The notes: generated from the sequence alone by a model not told the origin. Shown: positions 36,415 to 49,923, counted from the first letter of the stretch. The stretch: 64,000 bases of DNA from Tenodera sinensis (GCA_030765045.1 CM060962.1:264095647-264159646); one strand, 5' to 3'. A program made the numbers and translations.

Positions 36415-39400
36415 ATGGCTAACACAAGGAAAAATACATATAACAAGAAAGCGTACAATAACACCGTCTCACTGAACTGCGTGCAGATTAACCTAAAACA
36501 CAGTAAAGCAGCGACTTACAACCTGGAAGATTTCATTGAAAAGAATAAAATAGACATAGCCTTTGTACAAGAACCCTACACAATAAACAATCAAGTTAAA
36601 GGGATTCCTCATAAATATAAAATTTTCAGCTGTGGAAACGGCACTGTCATTGTGGTCACCAATAAAGAGATTGACGCTATTTTAATAAAGCAGCACTCAG
36701 ACGGAGATGACGTAGTACTAGAAATCACCCGAGGCAATCTAACCTTAACAGCCGCTAGCAGCTATCTAGATATCAATGATGACATTAATAAAAATATATT
36801 ACAATTAGAAGCAATCACAGAATTCGCTAAAGGAAAGTTTTTATTAATGGCCATGGATAGAAATGCAAGTTCCAAGACTTGGCACGACACAATAACAAAT
36901 AAGAGAGGGGAAAGGCTCGAAGAATTTGTAATAAGCAACAACCTACATATCATCAATGAGAATATAGAGATAACAACGTTTGAGTCATCCTTAGGATCCA
37001 GTAACATAGATTTAACAGTCACTAACAACAATATGTTGAAACTTATACATAACTGGATGTGCCTAGACGATGAAAATTGCTCCGACCATAGGATGATTAC
37101 ATTCCAGATAAAATACAGAAATGATCAAATCAACTACAACAATTTCATAGGGACTAGATATATAGTCCGGGAAGAAAATTACAACCAATTTAACAATAAG
37201 TTTCTAGAAGAACTTAAGCTTAAATTTGGAGTACAAATAACAAGTAATGACATGGAACAAGTGGATGATATTCTACAGGGAATTGTGTCTATGGAAACAG
37301 ATATAGAGAAAATAATATATAAATTTGAAGGAGCCATAACTGCAGCATGTCACAAATCCTTTAGAACATGTAAGCCAAGAAAGAAAGCTGCTGAACACAA
37401 ACCAGTTCCATGGTGGTCACAGGAGTTGACAATAATGAGGAAGAAGACTACTGCAACCAGAAGAAGGTACCAAAAAATAAAAAACAATGAAAATGAGAGA
37501 GAACGACGCAAGCAGCTATACACCCAAGAGAAAAGAAGATATGAGTCGTCAATTAAAAGGGCGAAATATGAGTCATGGAAAAACTATTGTAATGTTACAA
37601 CGACATCGAACCCGTGGAATGCAGTTTACAGATTGTCATCTGGGAAGATGAAACAAAACATTACCTTGTCAACCTTAAGGAAACCCGATGGCACCCTTAA
37701 GGAAACCCGATGGCACATATACCAGTGACTTGAAAGAGACTATGAGTGTCATGATGGATTTATTTGTGCCGATTGATGATGTGAAAGAGGACAATGATCA
37801 CCACCGACAAATCAGGCACAAAATAAAGGAACAATTAGAAACCCGGGATGATACTCCATTTGCAACCGCAGAAGTAGCCTCTATTATAGATAATATGAAC
37901 ACCAAAAAAGCTCCAGGAGAGAACGGCATCACTGCAGAGATACTTCGATTAGTGTTCAGACTAGTTCCCAAACTGACCACAGCTACATATAACGGCTGTC
38001 TAAGAAGAACCTATTTCCCCAGTGCATGGAAACACGCTAAAATTATACCAATTATTAAAGCCGGCAAAGAGAACTCCGATGAGGTAAGCAAATATAGGCC
38101 AATAAGCTTATTAAATGTTCCAGCCAAAGTGTTAGAGAAACTACTAATACAACGGATAATGCACCACATACATAGTAACAACCTTATGAACAATAACCAA
38201 TTTGGTTTCACACCACAAACCAGTACAGTCGACGCTCTGATGTACCTCAAACAAATAATCCTAGACATCCTAAAGAAAGGTCAACAAGCTGCCCTTATCA
38301 GCTTAGATGTTAAAGGTGCGTTTGATGCTGCATGGTGGCCTAGCATCCTGGCTTCATTGAGAGAGTTCAGTTGCCCACAGAACCTCTATGATCTCTCCAA
38401 AAGCTATTTTAATGGAAGGAGTGCTACTTTTTCAGCTAACAGCATATCCATAAAGAGGACAATCACCAAAGGATGTCCACAAGGTTCCTGTAGCGGTCCG
38501 GGTTTCTGGAATATACACTATAACTCACTTCTGAATTTAGAATATAGTAAAAACACAAAGGTCATCGCCTTTGCAGACGATGTAATGTTGGTTATTAAAG
38601 GAAGTAGCAGCCTTGAAATAGAAAATTACGCTAACATCGAATTGCAGAAAATATCGAGATGGGCCAGAGACAACAAAATCGTCTTCAATGAGCAGAAGTC
38701 TACAGTGTTAGTAATTTCGAGAAGAAGACCATTGCCTGAGCGAGTACTCAAGATATACTTAAACAATAAGCAGTTACTACAGACAGAAAGCTTAAAATAT
38801 TTGGGCATAATTATTGACCATAGACTCAACTTTACTCGGCATATAGAATACGTTAGCGAAAAAAGCATAAAACTAATTCATGCACTGGCCAAATCCGCTA
38901 AAATAAATTGGGGACTAAATAGTGATGTGATGAGAATTATATATAAAGGGGCTTTATTGCCCATTCTGACGTACGGGGCACCTGTATGGGCAGAAGCAAT
39001 CAACAAAAGATATAACAAACTCAAGCTACAAAGAGTCCAAAGACTTATTAACATAAAAATAACTAAAGCATATCGCACTACGTCATCTGAAGCACTATGC
39101 ATTCTGTCAAAAAACACTCCCATAGGGATACATATTCGGGAGATTGCGAGATTATATGAAAGCAAGAAACGGAACCAGGAAGGAATTACGATTGATACAG
39201 CAGAGCATTACGCAACGTGGCCTCATCCAGCAGAAATAATCAAGATCAAAGAGAAACCCAATGATCAAACCCATTTAGTAGACATTTTCACTGATGGAAG
39301 TAAGGAAGATTCGGCAGTTGGATCCGGAATTGCTATATTCATAGACAAAGTACTAGTCCACCAACTACAATATAAATTACACAGTAGATGTTCTAACAAT

Positions 39401-40132
39401 CAAGCAGAGCAGTTCGCAATTCTCAAAGCCCTTGAACACCTTGAACATCTCCAACTACAGCATGTTCAAAAAACAGCTGCTTTACACACTGACAGCAGAA
39501 TCACTCTTGATTCATTACGGAACTCTAACAACCATCTTCACCTTATTGAACAAATAAGAAAACAAATAAGGCAACTAGAAGCACACAGCTGGATTATCTA
39601 CTTCACATGGGTCAAGGCTCACGTCGGAATTGAAGGGAACGAGCTGGCTGACCAACTGGCGAAACAGGCAGCGAACAACAAGGACCTACCAGTTAGTTTC
39701 GACAGGATACCCGTGAGTGACATCATGCGAAAGCTACATGAAGAAAGTGTGAATCAGTGGGAAAGTGAGTGGCGAAACACCAAAAATGGAGCAGTGACTA
39801 AATCTTATTTCCCCACAGTGGCAGATAGATTACGACTTAAATTTCCACTTACTGGTAAAGTCACAACTTTCCTAACCGGACATGGCAGACTTAATTCTTA
39901 CTTTTACAGATTTAAGATAAAGGACTCTCCAATGTGCTCCTGTGGAACAGCAGAACAGACCGTAGTACACGTTTTATTTGAATGTCCAAAACTTGACAGA
40001 GAAAGAATCAAATTCAAGAAAGCTATGTTAAACAAATATGGAAAATGGACATTCCAACAACATAAATTAGTAACGGAATACACAACTGAATTTATTGAAT
40101 ACCTAAACACAATAGAACTGGATAAACTCTAG
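36415..40132 (+). pseudogene. R1-like LINE copy A, ORF2 (EN-RT-RNase H), frameshifted
   Basis: Homologous to the intact ORF2 of copy B, but a 22-bp tandem duplication at 37673-37716 shifts the frame by +1 between the endonuclease and RT. The upstream part ends at a stop at 37728; RT and RNase H remain open in the other frame to 40132. There is also an in-frame 9-bp deletion in the endonuclease (GNGT-VIVV against GNGTKRAVIVV in copy B) and MDRNASS in place of MDSNARS. Catalytic-type residues of the endonuclease (Glu in VQEPY, SDH) and the RT box FADD (38570-38581) are otherwise preserved. The presumed start is the ATG at 36415 just after the ORF1 stop; an in-frame ATG at 36376 lies inside ORF1. 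It cannot make full-length ORF2 protein without frameshifting. Confidence 0.9.
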
Positions 40133-40239
40133 AGTGCAACTAACGATATCCCATAAGTAAAACTATGTATTAGTATATTTATTAAGCATGTACTATAATG
40201 GCATGTAGTATTACGTTTTTTGTAATGGAACATGCCGAA

Positions 40240-40245
40240 AATAAA
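40240..40245 (+). terminator. Polyadenylation signal of LINE copy A
   Basis: AATAAA lies 14 nt before the terminal A run, the usual distance, and is identical in copy B. Confidence 0.8.
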
Positions 40246-40266
40246 GAATGTTTATATTAAAAAAAA

Positions 40267-41956
<1,690 letters not shown>

Positions 41957-42316
41957 AGTTGGCGACGACGCAAATAGTGAATACTAAAATTTTGTGCTCA
42001 TCAACTTGTCTTATATTTAAGTGTATTCACCGTTAGTTTCGTAAAAGTTTTTGTCTCATTTGATTAGTTATTGTGTTGGAGTGTTGTGTTATTGTTCGTG
42101 AATACGGGGATTATTTCTGTGAATAAATATAAGCAATTTTAATAAGGACTTTCGCATGGTCAAGGACTTGATTCCTAAATGTTCTAGGAGGCCTTGGTGT
42201 GAATTTTAAAGAAACATCAACATTTTAATTTAATTGATTTGTACTCTAAGGAAAGGATCATTTTAAGTGAACGCTCGGAAGAGAAATACATCTTTTGTGC
42301 CTGAATTGTTCTCAAG

Positions 42317-43426
42317 ATGACCAATGAAATAAAAGATGATTTGGATATTGCTCTCCAAACATTAGTGAGCATAACTGAGATAAGCAAAAATCTAAAGAAA
42401 GAACTCAAGAGCCGTATCCTTGAATCTGTAAGTACAATAAGAAATGTTTGCATAAAATTTGAAAGTGATATAGCATTGAAGAATTCAAAAATTAGTGAAT
42501 TAGAAAGTAAAATAGCGAAACAGAACGCTGAATTACAACGCGATGCTATGGTTGGGGCAAAATCGTCAGGCAGACAGTTGTTGCCATGTTCGGAAGGCGG
42601 TGGGATCCAACGCCATATGAAATCTTCAAATCAAACACGGAATCTCTATTCCGAAATAGTTACAAATGCAGGGAAAAGAGAAAAGCGATATAAAATGTTC
42701 ATTAAATCAAAAAGTGACCAATCTAGTGAGGATGTTAAGAAAATAATAAAGACAAATATTGATCCAAGAAATGTAAAGGTTGGGGTCTGCGCTTTAAAAT
42801 CTTTAAATGATGGAAGAGTAATGATACAAACCAATAGTGAAGAGGAAGTACAAAGATTAACAACAGCCATTAATGAAAAATGTAGCGAACTGTTGGAGGC
42901 AAAAATCCCCAAATTATGGGATCCTAGCCTAGTAATTTATAACATCCCAGAAGAGATTACTATAGACAATGCGGAAGAAATTATTATTGCACAGAACCCC
43001 TGTTTTAACCTCAATACAGGAGATCTAAAACCAAAGTTTATAATAACAAATAGGAAAAACTCACGTCACTTGGTTGTATCGGTGAGCGCTCAAATAAGAA
43101 AGCAACTGGTGCACAACAAGCTGAAGATAGGATGGCTCATTTGCAACACAGAGGATTATATCAAAGTTAATCGCTGCTACAAATGTTGCCGTTATTTCCA
43201 TAAAGCAGGCAATTGTAAAGGAGAGGAGACCTGTGCCCGTTGTGCAGGGAAGCATAACACAAGGGACTGCAAGGCAGCAGATAATGAACTGAGATGTGTG
43301 AACTGCATTAATCATAATAAATATAATAAATATGCAAAAAATAATGAGAATCACTCAGCGTTAGATAGGAACTGTCCATGCCTACAGGTTGCCACGGAGA
43401 GATATAAAGAAAATATCAATTACTAA
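42317..43426 (+). CDS. R1-like LINE copy B, ORF1 (Gag-like)
   Basis: 369 residues, same architecture as copy A: probable N-terminal coiled coil (about 5-75), basic middle, three C-terminal CCHC-type knuckles. Only a few residues differ from copy A by eye. The 360-bp leader and the position of the first ATG in good context (CAAGATGACC) support the start. The stop is four bases before the ORF2 ATG. Confidence 0.9.
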   Translation: MTNEIKDDLDIALQTLVSITEISKNLKKELKSRILESVSTIRNVCIKFESDIALKNSKISELESKIAKQNAELQRDAMVGAKSSGRQLLPCSEGGGIQRHMKSSNQTRNLYSEIVTNAGKREKRYKMFIKSKSDQSSEDVKKIIKTNIDPRNVKVGVCALKSLNDGRVMIQTNSEEEVQRLTTAINEKCSELLEAKIPKLWDPSLVIYNIPEEITIDNAEEIIIAQNPCFNLNTGDLKPKFIITNRKNSRHLVVSVSAQIRKQLVHNKLKIGWLICNTEDYIKVNRCYKCCRYFHKAGNCKGEETCARCAGKHNTRDCKAADNELRCVNCINHNKYNKYAKNNENHSALDRNCPCLQVATERYKENINY

Positions 43427-43427
43427 A

Positions 43428-46400
43428 ATGGCTAACACAAGGAAAAATACATATAACAAGAAAGCGTACAATAACACCGTCTCACTGAACTGCGTGCAGA
43501 TTAACCTAAAACACAGTAAAGCAGCGACTTATAACCTGGAAGATTTCATTGAAAAGAATAAAATAGACATAGCCTTTGTACAAGAACCCTACACAATAAA
43601 CAATCAAGTTAAAGGGATTCCTCATAAATATAAAATTTTCAGCTGTGGAAACGGCACAAAGAGAGCTGTCATTGTGGTCACCAATAAAGAGATTGACGCT
43701 ATTTTAATAAAGCAGCACTCAGACGGAGATAACGTAGTACTAGAAATCACCCGAGGCAATCAAACCTTAACAGCCGCTAGCAGCTATCTAGATATCAATG
43801 ATGACATTAATAAAAATATATTACAATTAGAAGCAATCACAGAATTCGCTAAAGGAAAGCTTTTATTAATGGCCATGGATAGTAATGCAAGGTCCAAGAC
43901 TTGGCACGACACAATAACAAATAAGAGAGGGGAAAGGCTCGAAGAATTTGTAATAAGCAACAACCTACATATCATCAATGACAATATAGAGATAACAACG
44001 TTTGAGTCATCCTTAGGATCCAGTAACATAGATTTAACAGTCACTAACAACAATATGTTGAAACTTATACATAACTGGATGTGCCTAGACGATGAAAACT
44101 GCTCCGACCATAGGATGATTACATTCCAGATAAAATACAGAAATGATCAAATCAACTACAACAATTTCATAGGGACTAGATATATAGTCCGGGAAGAAAA
44201 TTACAACGAATTTAACAATAAGTTTCTAGAAGAACTTAAGCTTAAATTTGGAGTACAAATAACAAGTAATGACATAGAACAAGTGGATGATATTCTACAG
44301 GGAATTGTGTCTATGGAAACAGATATAGAGAAAATAATATATAAATTTGAAGGACCCATAACTGCAGCATGTCACAAATCCTTTAGAACATGTAAGCCAA
44401 GAAAGAAAGCTGCTGAACACAAACCAGTTCCATGGTGGTCACAGGAGTTGACAATAATGAGGAAGAAGACTACTGCAACCAGAAGAAGGTACCAAAAAAT
44501 AAAAAACAATGAAAATGAGAGAGAACGACGCAAGCAGCTATACACCCAAGAGAAAAGAAGATATGAGTCGTCAATTAAAAGGGCGAAATATGAGTCGTGG
44601 AAAAACTATTGTAATGTTACAACAACATCGAACCCGTGGAATGCAGTTTACAGATTGTCATCTGGGAAGATGAAACAAAACATTACCTTGTCAACTTTAA
44701 GGAAACCCGATGGCACATATACCAGTGACTTGAAAGAGACTATGAGTGTCATGATGGATTTATTTGTGCCGATTGATGATGTGAAAGAGGACAATAATCA
44801 CCACCGACAAATCAGGCACAAAATAAAGGAACAATTAGAAACCCGGGATGATACTCCATTTGCAACCGCAGAAGTAGCCTCTATTATAGATAATATGAAC
44901 ACCAAAAAAGCTCCAGGAGAGAACGGCATCACTGCAGAGATACTTCGATTAGTGTTCAGACTAGTTCCCAAACTGACCACAGCTATATATAACGGCTGTC
45001 TAAGAAGAACCTATTTCCCCAGTGCATGGAAACACGCTAAAATTATACCAATTATTAAAGCCGGCAAAGAGAACTCCAATGAGGTAAGCAAATATAGGCC
45101 AATAAGCTTATTAAATGTTCCAGCCAAAGTGTTAGAGAAACTACTAATACAACGGATAATGCACCACATACATAGTAACAACCTTATGAACAATAACCAA
45201 TTTGGTTTCACACCACAAACCAGTACAGTCGACGCTCTGATGTACCTCAAACAAATAATCCTAGACATCCTAAAGAAAGGTCAACAAGCTGCCCTTATCA
45301 GCTTAGATGTTAAAGGTGCGTTTGATGCTGCATGGTGGCCTAGCATCCTGGCTTCATTGAGAGAGTTCAGTTGCCCACAGAACCTCTATGATCTCTCCAA
45401 AAGCTATTTTAATGGAAGGAGTGCTACTTTTTCAGCTAACAGCATATCCATAAAGAGGACAATCACCAAAGGATGTCCACAAGGTTCCTGTAGCGGTCCG
45501 GGTTTCTGGAATATACACTATAACTCACTTCTGAATTTAGAATATAGTAAAAACACAAAGGTCATCGCCTTTGCAGACGATGTAATGTTGGTTATTAAAG
45601 GAAGTAGCAGCCTTGAAATAGAAAATTACGCTAACATCGAATTACAGAAAATATCGAGATGGGCCAGAGACAACAAAATCGTCTTCAATGAGCAGAAGTC
45701 TACAGTGTTAGTAATTTCGAGAAGAAGACCATTGCCTGAGCGAGTACTCAAGATATACTTAAACAATAAGCAGTTACTACAGACAGAAAGCTTAAAATAT
45801 TTGGGCATAATTATTGACCATAGACTCAACTTTACTCGGCATATAGAATACGTTAGCGAAAAAAGCATAAAACTAATTCATGCACTGGCCAAATCCGCTA
45901 AAATAAATTGGGGACTAAATAGTGATGTGATGAGAATTATATATAAAGGGGCTTTATTGCCCATTCTGACGTACGGGGCACCTGTATGGGCAGAAGCAAT
46001 CAACAAAAGATATAACAAACTCAAGCTACAAAGAGTCCAAAGACTTATTAACATAAAAATAACTAAAGCATATCGCACTACGTCATCTGAAGCACTATGC
46101 ATTCTGTCAAAAAACACTCCCATAGGGATACATATTCGGGAGATTGCGAGATTATATGAAAGCAAGAAACGGAACCAGGAAGGAATTACCATTGATACAG
46201 CAGAGCATTACGCAACGTGGCCTCATCCAGCAGAAATAATCAAGATCAAAGAGAAACCCAATGATCAAACCCATTTAGTAGACATTTTCACTGATGGAAG
46301 TAAGGAAGATTCGGCAGTTGGATCCGGAATTGCTATATTCATAGACAAAGTACTAGTCCACCAACTACAATATAAATTACACAGTAGATGTTCTAACAAT

Positions 46401-47132
46401 CAAGCAGAGCAGTTCGCAATTCTCAAAGCCCTTGAACACCTTGAACATCTCCAACTACAGCATGTTCAAAAAACAGCTGCTTTACACACTGACAGCAGAA
46501 TCACTCTTGATTCATTACGGAACTCTAACAACCATCTTCACCTTATTGAACAAATAAGAAAACAAATAAGGCAACTAGAAGCACACAGCTGGATTATCTA
46601 CTTCACATGGGTCAAGGCTCACGTCGGAATTGAAGGGAACGAGCTGGCTGACCAACTGGCGAAACAGGCAGCGAACAACAAGGACCTACCAGTTAGTTTC
46701 GACAGGATACCCGTGAGTGACATCATGCGAAAGCTACATGAAGAAAGTGTGAATCAGTGGGAAAGTGAGTGGCGAAACACCAAAAATGGAGCAGTGACTA
46801 AATCTTATTTCCCCACAGTGGCAGATAGATTACGACTTAAATTTCCACTTACTGGTAAAGTCACAACTTTCCTAACCGGACATGGCAGACTTAATTCTTA
46901 CTTTTACAGATTTAAGATAAAGGACTCTCCAATGTGCTCCTGTGGAACAGCAGAACAGACCGTAGTACACGTTTTATTTGAATGTCCAAAACTTGACAGA
47001 GAAAGAATCAAATTCAAGAAAGCTATGTTAAACAAATATGGAAAATGGACATTCCAACAACATAAATTAGTAACGGAATACACAACTGAATTTATTGAAT
47101 ACCTAAACACAATAGAACTGGATAAACTCTAG
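43428..47132 (+). CDS. R1-like LINE copy B, ORF2: endonuclease, reverse transcriptase, RNase H
   Basis: 1234 residues from the ATG of TAAAATG, uninterrupted. APE-type endonuclease about 16-230: VQINLKHSKAA, VQEPY (Glu53), MDSNARS, SNIDLTVTN and SDH (His228); this domain should choose the target, here apparently ACAY repeats. RT about 490-760: KAPGENGITAEI, KYRPISLLN, NQFGFTPQTSTVDAL, LDVKGAFDAAWW, GCPQGSCSGP, and the catalytic FADD at 715-718, then KYLGIIID. RNase H about 950-1085: FTDGSKEDSAVGSG (Asp956), NNQAEQFAIL, LHTDSRITL and VKAHVGIEGNELADQLA, so all four acidic positions are present. C-terminal Cys/His motif about 1169-1186 (CSCG...H...C), as in other LINE ORF2 proteins. Another in-frame ATG at 43389 overlaps ORF1; the downstream one is preferred because of the stop-restart arrangement. 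Antisense frames over it are shadows. Confidence 0.93.
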   Translation: MANTRKNTYNKKAYNNTVSLNCVQINLKHSKAATYNLEDFIEKNKIDIAFVQEPYTINNQVKGIPHKYKIFSCGNGTKRAVIVVTNKEIDAILIKQHSDGDNVVLEITRGNQTLTAASSYLDINDDINKNILQLEAITEFAKGKLLLMAMDSNARSKTWHDTITNKRGERLEEFVISNNLHIINDNIEITTFESSLGSSNIDLTVTNNNMLKLIHNWMCLDDENCSDHRMITFQIKYRNDQINYNNFIGTRYIVREENYNEFNNKFLEELKLKFGVQITSNDIEQVDDILQGIVSMETDIEKIIYKFEGPITAACHKSFRTCKPRKKAAEHKPVPWWSQELTIMRKKTTATRRRYQKIKNNENERERRKQLYTQEKRRYESSIKRAKYESWKNYCNVTTTSNPWNAVYRLSSGKMKQNITLSTLRKPDGTYTSDLKETMSVMMDLFVPIDDVKEDNNHHRQIRHKIKEQLETRDDTPFATAEVASIIDNMNTKKAPGENGITAEILRLVFRLVPKLTTAIYNGCLRRTYFPSAWKHAKIIPIIKAGKENSNEVSKYRPISLLNVPAKVLEKLLIQRIMHHIHSNNLMNNNQFGFTPQTSTVDALMYLKQIILDILKKGQQAALISLDVKGAFDAAWWPSILASLREFSCPQNLYDLSKSYFNGRSATFSANSISIKRTITKGCPQGSCSGPGFWNIHYNSLLNLEYSKNTKVIAFADDVMLVIKGSSSLEIENYANIELQKISRWARDNKIVFNEQKSTVLVISRRRPLPERVLKIYLNNKQLLQTESLKYLGIIIDHRLNFTRHIEYVSEKSIKLIHALAKSAKINWGLNSDVMRIIYKGALLPILTYGAPVWAEAINKRYNKLKLQRVQRLINIKITKAYRTTSSEALCILSKNTPIGIHIREIARLYESKKRNQEGITIDTAEHYATWPHPAEIIKIKEKPNDQTHLVDIFTDGSKEDSAVGSGIAIFIDKVLVHQLQYKLHSRCSNNQAEQFAILKALEHLEHLQLQHVQKTAALHTDSRITLDSLRNSNNHLHLIEQIRKQIRQLEAHSWIIYFTWVKAHVGIEGNELADQLAKQAANNKDLPVSFDRIPVSDIMRKLHEESVNQWESEWRNTKNGAVTKSYFPTVADRLRLKFPLTGKVTTFLTGHGRLNSYFYRFKIKDSPMCSCGTAEQTVVHVLFECPKLDRERIKFKKAMLNKYGKWTFQQHKLVTEYTTEFIEYLNTIELDKL

Positions 47133-47239
47133 AGTGCAACTAACGATATCCCATAAGTAAAACTATGTATTAGTATATTTATTAAGCATGTACTATAATG
47201 GCATGTAGTATTACGTTTTTTGTAATGGAACATGCCGAA

Positions 47240-47245
47240 AATAAA
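47240..47245 (+). terminator. Polyadenylation signal of LINE copy B
   Basis: AATAAA 14 nt before the 18-A tail, identical in position to copy A. Confidence 0.8.
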
Positions 47246-47276
47246 GAATGTTTATATTAAAAAAAAAAAAAAAAAA

Positions 47277-48523
47277 TACATACATACATACATACATACA
47301 TACATACATACATACATACATACATACATACATACATACATACATACATACATACATACATACATACATACATACATACATACATACATACATACATACA
47401 TACATACATACATACATACATACATACATACATACATACATACATACATACATACATACATACATACATACATACATACATACATACATACATACATACA
47501 TACATACATACATACATACATACATACATACATACATACATACATACATACATACATACATACATACATACATACATACATACATACATACATACATACA
47601 TACATACATACATACATACATACATACATACATACATACATACATACATACATACATACATACATACATACATACATACATACATACATACATACATACA
47701 TACATACATACATACATACATACATACATACATACATACATACATACATACATACATACATACATACATACATACATACATACATACATACATACATACA
47801 TACATACATACATACATACATACATACATACATACATACATACATACATACATACATACATACATACATACATACATACATACATACATACATACATACA
47901 TACATACATACATACATACATACATACATACATACATACATACATACATACATACATACATACATACATACATACATACATACATACATACATACATACA
48001 TACATACATACATACATACATACATACATACATACATACATACATACATACATACATACATACATACATACATACATACATACATACATACATACATACA
48101 TACATACATACATACATACATACATACATACATACATACATACATACATACATACATACATACATACATACATACATACATACATACATACATACATACA
48201 TACATACATACATACATACATACATACATACATACATACATACATACATACATACATACATACATACATACATACATACATACATACATACATACATACA
48301 TACATACATACATACATACATACATACATACATACATACATACATACATACATACATACATACATACATACATACATACATACATACATACATACATACA
48401 TACATACATACATACATACATACATACATACATACATACATACATACATACATACATACATACATACATACATACATACATACATACATACATACATACA
48501 TACATACATACATACATACATAC
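47277..48523. repeat. (ACAT)n array downstream of LINE copy B
   Basis: About 1.25 kb of pure units, ending in a degenerate CCCACACATACACACACAAA stretch at the outer edge. Together with the arrays upstream it forms one microsatellite locus of about 5.5 kb split by two LINEs. Confidence 0.97.
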
Positions 48524-48599
48524 CCACACATACACACACAAACATGCATATTCAGGGACATTATAAAAAATGATATGTTTTATGGTCGGTGTCACAGTG

Positions 48600-48668
48600 G
48601 ATCTCACAGATGTATTTCTTGTGAGTCTACCATATCTCGTTTTCAACATTTCCTCTGCCTACTAGGGG
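48600..48668 (+). repeat. Possible right end of the repeat hosting the giant microsatellite
   Basis: ATATCTCGTTTTCAACATTT then CCTCTGCCTACTAGGG resembles the terminal part of the dispersed family (ATCTCGATATCG..., CTTCCTCTACTTACCAG). The match is short and diverged. If real, it is the other half of the fragment at 32195-32348. Confidence 0.35.
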
Positions 48669-49690
48669 CCCTAATGACCAAGCTGTCGACGGGCCCTTAA
48701 ACCCAACACACTCACTCACTCTGCCTACTATGTACCACTGAAAGCAAAAAACTAATAATGTTTTCCTTGGAAACCCATGTATATTTAATATATTAATTTC
48801 CAAATAATACACAGTACATAGGATTCCCACACGTAGAAACATTATGAGTATGGAAAGTATTCTACAATGAAAACTAATGAAAAGGGCGTATCAGATATTT
48901 AATTAGCACTAAAAGGTTTGTATGGGAATACAATGTGTTTTATTAAGCTATAAATGGAAACGATATTAAAATTCAAACAGACAGAATTGTTAATAAATGA
49001 TTGGCCTTTCCTCAACGCCTTTCAATGCATTTGCAAATTACATGGTACCAGAAAATGAAACTATGTACAAAGGCATTAGATGATTACTTTTGAATACACT
49101 CCATTTTATAAGTTCAATATATTGCCTTAATGTTTCAGAAAGGAAATATAATACAACGTGCACTGTACCCCACGAACAACATTGGTGAGAAATACGGCAT
49201 ATTAAATGGCACACAGCCGGGGACACCTCGTGCACTACGACCTACATAGATCTTTTGCAGTTACCACCCGCGAAGGAGAAAGAGATGAAGTGAAGGAACC
49301 ACAGGCAGACAGACGACAGAGACGCACAGAAGTCTCTAACAGCTTTGGTCCTCGAAGACACTCCCATTACTGAAACTGTCCAGAGAGGGTGATGAACGCC
49401 CCTATCATTGCAGCAAGCAGCCGTGCCAACTTTGATTACTTTTTTACTGACACCAGGTTCATATATAAGGTGTTTTTTAAAGTTCCTGATTACAATAGGT
49501 CAAGTAAAAGCGTCATTCTTTTAAGGATGGTACAGAAAAAATCACCCCAATAAAGGAGGAGTTAGAAAACTTGAAGTTTTGTGAGCTTGGTTTGTTCACA
49601 CTTTTGTGAAAATAATATATTAGTCATGTGTTCTTAATTCTTTTAAGAGTGGTAAAACCAAAAACTTCACCAATAAAATTAAAAGAGACG
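48669..49690. other. Intronic stretch without recognised genes
   Basis: No gene. 49290-49350 contains CAGAGACGCACAGAAGTCTC, similar to segments near 20570 and 26550, so a decayed piece of that retroelement is likely here. Confidence 0.4.
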
Positions 49691-49914
49691 TCGTTGTTGT
49701 TGTTGTGTTTAACGCCCGCTTTTACTACTACGGCACCGCAGGCGATGACACTGATGATACATGGAATGAAGATGGAGCACCGGTGGAATGAGATGGCGGG
49801 GAAACCGGAGCACCCGGAGAAAACCCGCCCTGACGCCGCTTCGTCCACCACGAATACCACATGCGGGTCCCTGGGATCGAACCCGGGCCGCCTAGGTGGT
49901 AGGCGAGTGCGCTG
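49691..49914 (-). mobile_element. tRNA-derived SINE with target-site duplication
   Basis: About 224 bp, minus strand. The head CAGCGCACTCGCCTACCACC (A-box region) and GGGTTCGATCCCAGG (B box, about 49871-49886) are near-perfect. The body is GC-rich (CCGGTTTCCCCGCCATCTCA) and it ends GCGGGCGTTAAACACAACAA in a (CAA)n tail. AAAGAGACG at 49682-49690 and 49915-49923 is a direct repeat exactly at both ends. The B box and a short repeat tail fit mobilisation by a LINE with a simple-repeat 3' end, perhaps of the I type. Confidence 0.8.
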
Positions 49915-49923
49915 AAAGAGACG

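Larger units (their letters stand above)
41957..47276 (+). mobile_element. R1-clade-like LINE in microsatellite, copy B (intact)
   Basis: About 5.3 kb with the same layout as copy A: 360-bp 5' UTR, ORF1, ORF2 joined by TAAAATG, a short 3' UTR with AATAAA, and an 18-A tail that runs directly into TACATACAT. Both ORFs are open. It is flanked on both sides by (ACAT)n, in the same orientation as copy A and about 1.7 kb from it. Near-identity to copy A and an undamaged coding region indicate a recent insertion. R1-clade membership rests on the endonuclease N-terminus and ORF1 knuckles; the RNase H domain is a notable addition. A related clade with converged target choice is the alternative, to be settled by an RT phylogeny. 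Confidence 0.9.

Noticed and set aside
35633..39165. Several 60-100-codon minus-strand ORFs over LINE copy A, with equivalents over copy B
   Set aside because: Antisense shadows of the LINE ORFs, repeated at the same place in copy B.
47211..48649. Long repetitive ORFs on both strands
   Set aside because: Translation of the (ACAT)n array downstream of copy B.
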